NCBI GenBank assembly: GCA_000421085.1
Contig: ATWE01000010.1
Coordinates: 62,001 to 126,000, forward strand
Length of the DNA: 64,000 nucleotides
Source: Ensifer sp. USDA 6670
GTDB lineage: Bacteria; Pseudomonadota; Alphaproteobacteria; Rhizobiales; Rhizobiaceae
Direction of reading: 5' to 3'
Part shown: positions 58,366 to 64,000 of the stretch, in pieces
How positions within the stretch are numbered: position 1 is the stretch's first letter
Layout of the letters: every line of letters starts with the position of its first letter
Notes under the pieces: generated by a model
The model's database searches: none
What the model was told of the DNA's origin: nothing
Seen by the model: only the letters and a program-made list of their open reading frames with translations
Translations under genes and position numbers: made by a program

Positions 58366-59595
58366 TCAGTGTCCCGTCAGGACCAGCGTCTGCACCGGCA
58401 AGAGCAGCGCCTGCAGCCTGAGAATCATGGCGTGCACCAGTGCAACCGCATCGACTGCATGCAGAAAGAACCAGCGCGGCGTGCTTATGTCCGCTGCATG
58501 CAGCTCGTCATGGTTGTTGGTATAGGCATTGGCGATACAACTGCTCCCAGGCGGAATACCAGTGAACTGCCCCTCGTAAAGCGGCTCCAGGTAAGCCGTC
58601 AGCGTTCCCGGCCGCGCCAGTTGCTGGGCGTCAACGAGCTGGTCGGTCGGCCGGATTTGGCCCGCGGCGATAACGTCCTGCACCTCGGTCACCACCATCG
58701 GGATGATGGTGAAGGGCTTGCCGATGCAGGTCGCCTCGGCGATCATGCCGGCCTTCATCACCTGCGCCTCGATCTGGCCGAAGCCGGCGATCAGTCCGAT
58801 GCGGCGTTGCTCGGGAACCAGAATGCCGGCCGAGCGAATCATCGGATTGACGATGTCTCCGGGCCGAAGCGCGAACTGCTGTACGGTGCCGGCGGTGCCA
58901 GCGCGAACCAGCGTCTTGTCGAGCTCCACCTGGGCCTGGGCCAGCATCGCCTCGGCGCTCGCCTTCTGCGCCGGCAGGAGCGAGGCGATTTTCGTCTCCA
59001 GCGTCTGCTTGTTCGAAACCGCCGCCGCCAATGCGCCCTTGCGGCCGTCGGCGGCGACCTGCAGCCGCTCGATCTCCCGCCTGGCGACAATGTTGGGGTT
59101 GCGCTGGTTCAATTCGACCTGCGTCTCGAGTTCATTCAATGCCTGGAGATAGGCGCCCTCGGCCTGCGCGATCAGGCCGTCGGCGGAGGCGAGCTCGCTC
59201 TCAGCCACGGTTGTCTCGGCGTCGATTTCAGCGACGCGTCGGCGTGCGGTTTCAAGCGCCGCCTGCTGCTCGGCATTGTCGAGGCGGAAAAGCGGTGCTC
59301 CGGCGGCGACCTTCTCGTTGATGCTCACGTAGACCTCGGCCACGCGACCGGTCGACTCCGGCAAGATCGTGACGGTGCGAAACACGGCCGTGACGTTGCT
59401 GGTCGACGGATGGAAGTAAAAGATCATCGTGATCAGCGATACGGTGAGGATGACGCAGGCGGTGATGCCGTAGCGCAGCTCGAACCACATCGAATAGAGA
59501 TTGATCTCGCGGCCGATGCGCTTGCCCTGGACATAGCGGCGGACGAGATAGTCGGGAAAGATGGTGAGCAGCGAGCAGATCATGAACTCCAGCAT
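58366..59595 (-). CDS. HlyD-family membrane fusion/efflux adaptor protein
   Basis: A 409-residue protein with an N-terminal membrane helix (about 45-63), a lipoyl/barrel-sandwich half (GRVAEVYVSINEKVAAG), a long coiled-coil hairpin (about 110-230) and the second half (VRAGTAGTVQQFALRPGDIV). Such proteins bridge an inner-membrane pump to the periplasm (AaeA/EmrA class). The C-terminal ~40 hydrophobic residues are unusual. It lies three bases after a small membrane-protein gene, its likely partner; no pump or outer-membrane channel is adjacent. Confidence 0.83.
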   Translation of the reverse strand: MLEFMICSLLTIFPDYLVRRYVQGKRIGREINLYSMWFELRYGITACVILTVSLITMIFYFHPSTSNVTAVFRTVTILPESTGRVAEVYVSINEKVAAGAPLFRLDNAEQQAALETARRRVAEIDAETTVAESELASADGLIAQAEGAYLQALNELETQVELNQRNPNIVARREIERLQVAADGRKGALAAAVSNKQTLETKIASLLPAQKASAEAMLAQAQVELDKTLVRAGTAGTVQQFALRPGDIVNPMIRSAGILVPEQRRIGLIAGFGQIEAQVMKAGMIAEATCIGKPFTIIPMVVTEVQDVIAAGQIRPTDQLVDAQQLARPGTLTAYLEPLYEGQFTGIPPGSSCIANAYTNNHDELHAADISTPRWFFLHAVDAVALVHAMILRLQALLLPVQTLVLTGH

Positions 59596-59598
59596 GGC

Positions 59599-60111
59599 TC
59601 ATCCCCTCCGCCCGACCTTGTCTTCACTTGGCGGCGGCTTGAGTTCCAGCGGCACCCATTGTGGCGCGTCCGGTTGTAATTTGCTTGACTGGGGCTCGCC
59701 TGGGTGCGGTTGGGCCGGCTTTGCCGCTGGCGCCGCTTCGTTCATCTCGGCTGCGTCTTCCGCCTCGTCGCGACCCGCCATCTTCGCCAGCGACCGGGCC
59801 ATCGACCGGACCGGCGAGGAAAAGTCCGGGAACTCGACCATGGCGAGCAGCAGCGCGGCGATCCAGAACAGATGATTGTGGGTGAAGAGCGCAATTAGCG
59901 AAAGGACGGCGACGAGCTGCAGTTGCATCTTGCTGGCGCCATGCGCCATGTGCTCGGGGAGTGCGTGCAGCCGCAGGTACAGGATGCCGATCAGGAAGAT
60001 CAGCAATAGCACGAAGACGACCATCACGTTGAAAAGTACGTCCGTCTCGCCTGGTGCGGTGATAAATGGCGGCAAATGATGGGTCGCGGCCGGGTGCAAG
60101 GATTGTTCCAT
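59599..60111 (-). CDS. Small integral membrane protein of unknown function, partner of HlyD-like gene
   Basis: A 170-residue protein with a histidine-containing N-terminus (HPAATHHLPP), about three membrane helices (about 25-95) and a Pro/Glu/Lys-rich cytosolic tail. GGGGGAAG precedes ATG 60111; an upstream in-frame extension to 60276 is less supported but contains another hydrophobic stretch. I do not recognise a named family. The three-base spacing to the HlyD gene implies an operon. Confidence 0.65.
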   Translation of the reverse strand: MEQSLHPAATHHLPPFITAPGETDVLFNVMVVFVLLLIFLIGILYLRLHALPEHMAHGASKMQLQLVAVLSLIALFTHNHLFWIAALLLAMVEFPDFSSPVRSMARSLAKMAGRDEAEDAAEMNEAAPAAKPAQPHPGEPQSSKLQPDAPQWVPLELKPPPSEDKVGRRG

Positions 60112-60269
60112 CGCTGCGCTTCCCCCTGGTATGTGAGCCGATAAGAGCTCAATTGTTGCGGCGAAAACGCTTACCCCTAAGCAGGCGGAGAGAGGCGCAA
60201 CCCATCGCCTTGATTTTTCGAAAATAATGATACCCAAGAATGCGTGGCCGGCATTGATCACAGTCAAAA

Positions 60270-60479
60270 TCAACACCCGCGACGCTTGAGCTCACGATCC
60301 CACCGCAAGCCTTCTCGCCCCCATGTTATCTCTAAAGGCACCCAGAAGGGGAACGTTGGAGTGACGCATGCCACGGTATGATACTGCAACTCGCTGCCGA
60401 CCACCAGCACCGCGCCATTCTCGAGATCGGCAGTGCTGCGGTAGGCCAAAGAATCGCGCTGGTGAATGGTGATCGGCAA
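60270..60479 (-). CDS. Possible short ORF or gene remnant
   Basis: A 69-codon frame from TTG 60479 whose translation (LENGAVLVVGSELQYHTVAC, about residues 20-39) is not low-complexity and looks protein-like. There is no clear ribosome site and no recognised family, so it may be a decayed gene. The flanking stretches 60112-60269 and 60480-60601 hold nothing else I can support apart from the 60570 repeat. Confidence 0.3.
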   Translation of the reverse strand: MPITIHQRDSLAYRSTADLENGAVLVVGSELQYHTVACVTPTFPFWVPLEITWGREGLRWDRELKRRGC

Positions 60480-60569
60480 ATCCGCCGACCTAGTGGCCGG
60501 ACCTGTCAGTTTTGGTCGCCGGTGGCGATCACCGCGTTACGCGCCAGAAGCGTGAACCCCATCTCCAGG

Positions 60570-60593
60570 CGGTGCCAAATCTGGCACCCGGCA
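60570..60593. repeat. 24-bp palindrome-containing repeat, right flank of the accessory insert
   Basis: CGGTGCCAAATCTGGCAC followed by CCGGCA; 21 of 24 bases match the copy at 56266-56289 in the same orientation. Confidence 0.5.
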
Positions 60594-60601
60594 CCGGATA
60601 G

Positions 60602-60862
60602 TCAGACCGTTTCGGCGGCCTTCGCAGCACCCAGGCGAGCGCGGCGCTCCGCTTCTAGGTCGAGCACAGACGCGCGCATATCTTCAGTGGTGACCTTCAC
60701 GCCACACCCCAACATCCGAGCGACATTCTCGACAAAAAGGAATTCATTCCCCAGGCCGTCCGAGCTGCCGGCGAAGCGATGAGGATTGTCCCGCCTGTCG
60801 GCCTCGTAGGAGGCCCGCACAGAGGCGCCGAGCCTGTCAACTAGACTGAATTTCTGCGTCAT
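60602..60862 (-). CDS. Hypothetical protein
   Basis: An 86-residue soluble protein of no family I recognise: N-terminal MTQKFSLVDRLGASVRASYE, a central FLFVENVARMLGCGV segment, and a basic Ala/Arg C-terminus. GGGGGAA stands before ATG 60862, which supports real translation and excludes an 11-residue 5' extension. Confidence 0.55.
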   Translation of the reverse strand: MTQKFSLVDRLGASVRASYEADRRDNPHRFAGSSDGLGNEFLFVENVARMLGCGVKVTTEDMRASVLDLEAERRARLGAAKAAETV

Positions 60863-61175
60863 TGATTCCCCCTGCTCAAAAGTAAGTAGTCGCACTTCGT
60901 CACGGAGCTGGACGCCGTCCGGGAACTCCTATCGGCAAGGCATCCGGCCCCCCTCGAATCCGGCGACTGAGAATAGATGTGGGATCAAGCAAGGCAGTCC
61001 GCACCGCCTGATCGCCGCGGCCAATTGATACTGGCAGACACTTCCATATGGATCGATCATCTCCGCCATTCCGACGCACTGCATGCGCCGGCCGACAAGC
61101 GCAACTGAAGGCTGTAGACGGCAGCGATTCTGCTGGCCTGTCGAAAGCGCGCGCGGGTTTTTCCGAGCACTTGTC

Positions 61176-61287
61176 ACATGGTCTTCATGTTCGCTTGTTA
61201 AGAGATAGCCACCTCGCCATTGACCACGGATGTACTGGCATTGGCTGAAGGTGTTGAGGAAGGTCGGGTTCAGCCCGGCCTTTTTTC
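61176..61287 (+). ncRNA. Candidate small RNA or ilvD leader ending in an orphan terminator
   Basis: AAGGTCGGG (61260-61268), loop TTCAG, CCCGGCCTT (61274-61282) and a T run form a strong intrinsic terminator 155 bases before ilvD, with no coding gene before it. AGCCA near 61207 can pair with TGGCT near 61242, adding an upstream hairpin. Either a ~90-nt sRNA or an attenuator leader fits. A short frame with Trp/Leu codons (MYWHWLK..., from 61230) runs through the hairpin. The 5' end is not defined, and 60863-61175 holds no convincing gene. Confidence 0.45.
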
Positions 61288-61441
61288 TTGCGCGGAGCCA
61301 CGCCGGCGCCGGCGCGCGCCGCCGGAAATAATCTGGCGCGGAAGATGACGCGCGCGCAATTTTGCGCTACTACCCCCCTGCAACGGCGCTCTGCGATCGC
61401 CACATCCGCCTAATGACATTCGTCCGTGAAGGAACACGTTC

Positions 61442-63280
61442 ATGCCTGCCTATCGCTCCCGCACCACCACCCACGGCCGCAACATGGCCGGCGCCCGCGG
61501 CCTCTGGCGCGCGACGGGCATGAAGGACAGCGACTTCGGCAAGCCAATCATCGCGGTGGTGAACTCCTTCACGCAGTTCGTGCCGGGCCATGTGCATCTG
61601 AAGGACCTCGGACAGCTCGTCGCGCGCGAGATCGAGGCGGCCGGCGGTGTCGCCAAGGAATTCAATACCATCGCGGTCGACGACGGCATCGCCATGGGCC
61701 ATGACGGCATGCTCTATTCGCTGCCCTCGCGCGAGATCATCGCCGACAGCGTCGAATATATGGTGAACGCCCATTGCGCCGACGCCATGGTCTGCATCTC
61801 CAATTGCGACAAGATCACCCCCGGCATGCTGATGGCGGCATTGCGCCTCAACATTCCGGCCGTCTTCGTCTCCGGCGGGCCGATGGAGGCCGGCAAGGTG
61901 GTGCTGCACGGCAAGACGCATGCGCTCGACCTCGTCGACGCTATGGTCGCGGCCGCCGACGACAAAGTCTCCGACGAGGACGTCCAGATCATCGAGCGCT
62001 CCGCCTGCCCGACCTGCGGCTCCTGCTCCGGCATGTTCACGGCCAATTCGATGAACTGTCTGACCGAGGCACTCGGCCTGTCGCTGCCCGGTAACGGCTC
62101 GACCCTCGCGACCCATGCCGACCGCAAGCGCCTGTTTGTCGAGGCCGGCCACCTGATCGTAGACCTGGCGCGCCGCTATTACGAGCAGGAGGACGAGCGG
62201 GTGCTGCCCCGCAACATCGCCACCAAGCAGGCCTTCGAGAACGCAATGGCGCTCGACATCGCCATGGGTGGCTCGACCAATACGGTGCTCCACATCCTTG
62301 CCGCCGCCTATGAGGGCGAGATCGACTTCACCATGGACGACATCGACCGGCTGTCGCGCAAGGTTCCGTGCCTGTCGAAGGTCGCTCCGGCGAAAGCCGA
62401 CGTGCACATGGAAGACGTACACCGGGCCGGCGGCATCATGTCGATCCTCGGCGAGCTGGACAAGGGCGGCCTCATCAACCGCGACTGCCCGACAGTCCAC
62501 GCCGAGACGCTCGGCGACGCGATCGACCGCTGGGACATCACCCGCACGTCGAGCGACACTGTCCGAAAATTCTTCCGCGCCGCTCCCGGAGGCATTCCGA
62601 CGCAGGTCGCCTTCAGCCAGGAGGCACGCTGGGACGAGCTCGATACGGACCGCGAAAACGGTGTCATCCGCTCGGTCAAACATCCCTTCTCCAAGGATGG
62701 CGGCCTCGCAGTACTCAAGGGCAACATCGCGCTCGACGGCTGCATCGTGAAAACCGCGGGCGTGGACGAGAGCATCCTGAAATTCTCCGGCCCGGCGCGC
62801 GTCTTCGAGAGCCAGGACGCAGCCGTGAAGGGCATCCTCGCCAACGCGATCAAGGCCGGCGACGTCGTCGTCATCCGCTACGAGGGGCCGAAGGGCGGAC
62901 CGGGCATGCAGGAAATGCTCTACCCGACGAGCTATCTGAAATCGAAGGGTCTCGGCAAAGCCTGTGCGCTGATCACTGACGGACGCTTCTCCGGCGGCAC
63001 CTCCGGTCTTTCGATCGGCCACGTCTCGCCCGAAGCGGCGAATGGCGGAACGATCGGGCTGGTGCGCGAAGGCGACATGATCGATATCGACATTCCGAAC
63101 CGCACCATCAGCCTGCGGGTGGACGAGGCCGAGCTTGCCGCTCGCCGCACCGAACAGGACGCCAAGGGCTGGAAGCCGGTCGAGCAACGCAAGCGCCGGG
63201 TGACGACCGCGCTCAAGGCCTACGCGGCCTTCGCGACATCCGCCGACCGCGGCGCCGTGAGAGATCTGGGCGACCGTTAA
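61442..63280 (+). CDS. ilvD: Dihydroxy-acid dehydratase
   Basis: The 612-residue Fe-S enzyme catalyses the third common step of valine and isoleucine synthesis. Cluster and active-site motifs are [12 protein letters not shown] (about 122-133) and [17 protein letters not shown] (about 195-211). [14 protein letters not shown] [20 protein letters not shown] near the C-terminus binds substrate. Length is that of the E. coli-type 4Fe-4S enzyme. A terminator follows. Confidence 0.95.
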   Translation: MPAYRSRTTTHGRNMAGARGLWRATGMKDSDFGKPIIAVVNSFTQFVPGHVHLKDLGQLVAREIEAAGGVAKEFNTIAVDDGIAMGHDGMLYSLPSREIIADSVEYMVNAHCADAMVCISNCDKITPGMLMAALRLNIPAVFVSGGPMEAGKVVLHGKTHALDLVDAMVAAADDKVSDEDVQIIERSACPTCGSCSGMFTANSMNCLTEALGLSLPGNGSTLATHADRKRLFVEAGHLIVDLARRYYEQEDERVLPRNIATKQAFENAMALDIAMGGSTNTVLHILAAAYEGEIDFTMDDIDRLSRKVPCLSKVAPAKADVHMEDVHRAGGIMSILGELDKGGLINRDCPTVHAETLGDAIDRWDITRTSSDTVRKFFRAAPGGIPTQVAFSQEARWDELDTDRENGVIRSVKHPFSKDGGLAVLKGNIALDGCIVKTAGVDESILKFSGPARVFESQDAAVKGILANAIKAGDVVVIRYEGPKGGPGMQEMLYPTSYLKSKGLGKACALITDGRFSGGTSGLSIGHVSPEAANGGTIGLVREGDMIDIDIPNRTISLRVDEAELAARRTEQDAKGWKPVEQRKRRVTTALKAYAAFATSADRGAVRDLGDR

Positions 63281-63304
63281 CCTGAACGGCATTGCAGCTG
63301 TCGC

Positions 63305-63337
63305 AAAAGGCTCTCGCCCGCCGCGGGAGCCTTTTCG
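63305..63337 (+). terminator. Rho-independent terminator after ilvD
   Basis: AAAAGGCTC (63305-63313) and GAGCCTTTT (63327-63335), a 9-bp stem with T-rich 3' side; convergent to the GFA gene, so possibly bidirectional. Confidence 0.8.
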
Positions 63338-63354
63338 TTTTCGGAGCCATGAAT

Positions 63355-63759
63355 TCACATGTGCCGCGTCTCGGCCGGTGCGTTCCACCAATTGTTGTGG
63401 AGCCCGTCCATATATTGGATCGGCAAGGCCGCAAGCTCGGCCGGATCGACCCCGTCAAGGCATGCGACATTGATCGAGACGAAGGCGCCGCCGATCTCTT
63501 CGACATAGCCGTGGCCATAGGGCGTCACGCCGCACGCCGTGCAGAACCGGTGATGCCCGCTCATCGTGCCGAACTGGTAGTCGCCGATGCCTGCCTCCTC
63601 GCACATGAGCCGGAAATCCTCGGGCTTCACGCTTGCACCCCAATAACGCAGTTTCGAGCAGTACGAGCAATTGCAGCGGCTGGTTCCCGCCTCGAGGTCG
63701 ACACCGACCTCGAAGCGGATCCGTCCACAGTGGCAGCTACCCTGATAGGTCTTTTTCAT
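63355..63759 (-). CDS. GFA (glutathione-dependent formaldehyde-activating)/CENP-V family protein
   Basis: A 134-residue zinc protein with the GFA cysteines: CHCG (about 9-12), CNCSYC (about 29-34) and CTAC (about 73-76). The family binds zinc and in some members catalyses S-hydroxymethylglutathione formation; most members are uncharacterised. GGGGAGAAACGAGG precedes ATG 63759. It is divergent from a MarR-like gene with palindromic boxes between. Confidence 0.85.
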   Translation of the reverse strand: MKKTYQGSCHCGRIRFEVGVDLEAGTSRCNCSYCSKLRYWGASVKPEDFRLMCEEAGIGDYQFGTMSGHHRFCTACGVTPYGHGYVEEIGGAFVSINVACLDGVDPAELAALPIQYMDGLHNNWWNAPAETRHM

Positions 63760-63844
63760 CCTCGTTTCTCCCCGTTTGGCTCTAGATCTTCGAGATTCTC
63801 CTGGATGTCCCGGAGACCGCAGGCTTGCCAAGCACCGAGCATTG

Positions 63845-63887
63845 TGACAACATGTTGTCATATCTAACGAAACGACAATATGTTGTC
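63845..63887. promoter_or_regulatory. Paired palindromic operators for the MarR-like regulator
   Basis: TGACAACATGTTGTCA (63845-63860) is a perfect 16-bp palindrome, and GACAATATGTTGTC (63874-63887) is a near copy 13 bases on. The second ends three bases before the regulator ATG, so binding would block its transcription and possibly that of the GFA gene. Confidence 0.7.
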
Positions 63888-63890
63888 AAT

Positions 63891-64000
63891 ATGAATCCAA
63901 GCTCTCGTACACCGTCAGGCGACGCCTTCGCAGAGTTCGCCATCTCGGTCCTTCGCCTCGCCGGACACTTGACCTCAGAAGGAGATAGGCTCGCACAACC
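63891..64000 (+). CDS. MarR-like transcriptional regulator, 5' end only
   Basis: 36 codons are visible before the window ends (MNPSSRTPSGDAFAEFAI..., then LRLAGHLTSEGDRLA), resembling the first helix of MarR-family proteins. No ribosome site precedes ATG 63891, where the operator lies instead, so the mRNA may be leaderless or the start may be further in. Family assignment leans on the palindromic operators. Confidence 0.5.
   Translation, partial: MNPSSRTPSGDAFAEFAISVLRLAGHLTSEGDRLAQ

Noticed and set aside
60929..61177. 82-codon minus-strand ORF upstream of the hypothetical gene
   Set aside because: No ribosome site or family, low-complexity in parts; not enough to support a gene.

Overview
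The window looks like a chromosomal segment of a Sinorhizobium/Ensifer-type alphaproteobacterium. The clues are high GC, the gene neighbourhood (homospermidine synthase, Omp10 lipoprotein, 5'-nucleotidase, hemH; gltB-gltD; a cpdR-type receiver; ilvD), a GapR homologue, a ROSE/RpoH-type hsp20 leader, and dispersed palindromic repeats of the kind seen in Rhizobiaceae intergenic DNA. The genus comes from recalled synteny, not from a database search.

Bases 1-22.7 kb are core: N-formylglutamate amidohydrolase, DUF1244, gapR, a DUF882 periplasmic peptidase-like protein, a sigma-54 response regulator, pepF, a translationally coupled p-aminobenzoate pair, a GGDEF protein, hss, omp10, a 5'-nucleotidase with a LysM tail, hemH, an SPFH/NfeD pair, a beta-barrel protein, galU, a lytic transglycosylase and a DUF459 protein.

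Bases 22.86-42.1 kb look like an inserted catabolic block. A twelve-gene leftward operon (34.68 to 22.86 kb) carries a polyamine-type ABC importer (two ATPases, two permeases, one Tat-type binding protein, plus a second binding-protein homologue without a signal peptide), two short-chain dehydrogenases, a NodB/PuuE-type deacetylase, a small CxxC protein, a CobW/G3E GTPase and an amidase. A divergent GntR regulator with two winged-helix domains faces it, and near-identical 13-bp boxes lie in the gap. A second leftward operon (40.55 to 36.29 kb) has PxpA, a biotin carboxyl carrier, a biotin carboxylase, PxpB and PxpC, divergent from a LysR gene. Together the second operon has the parts of a split urea-carboxylase-like enzyme. 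I infer uptake of a nitrogenous cyclic amide or amine, ATP/biotin-dependent activation, and hydrolysis. A frameshifted permease remnant marks the right edge.

Bases 42.3-56.2 kb return to core: gltD and gltB, a threonine aldolase-like gene, a bile-acid/Na+ symporter-like protein, hsp20 with RpoH promoter and ROSE-like thermometer, a lysophospholipase-like hydrolase, hisN, a second N-formylglutamate amidohydrolase, cpdR and tRNA-Val(GAC). Two candidate small RNAs lie here; the one at 54.24-54.35 kb has a perfect -35 box, anti-Shine-Dalgarno pyrimidine stretches and an intrinsic terminator.

Bases 56.2-61 kb, just downstream of tRNA-Val, look like a small accessory insert: a two-TM K+ channel, Ca2+/H+ antiporter, SulP remnant, HlyD-type pair and small unknowns, flanked by a near-identical 24-bp palindromic sequence. 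Core genes resume with ilvD (preceded by an orphan terminator), a GFA-family protein, and the start of a divergent MarR-like regulator cut by the window end.
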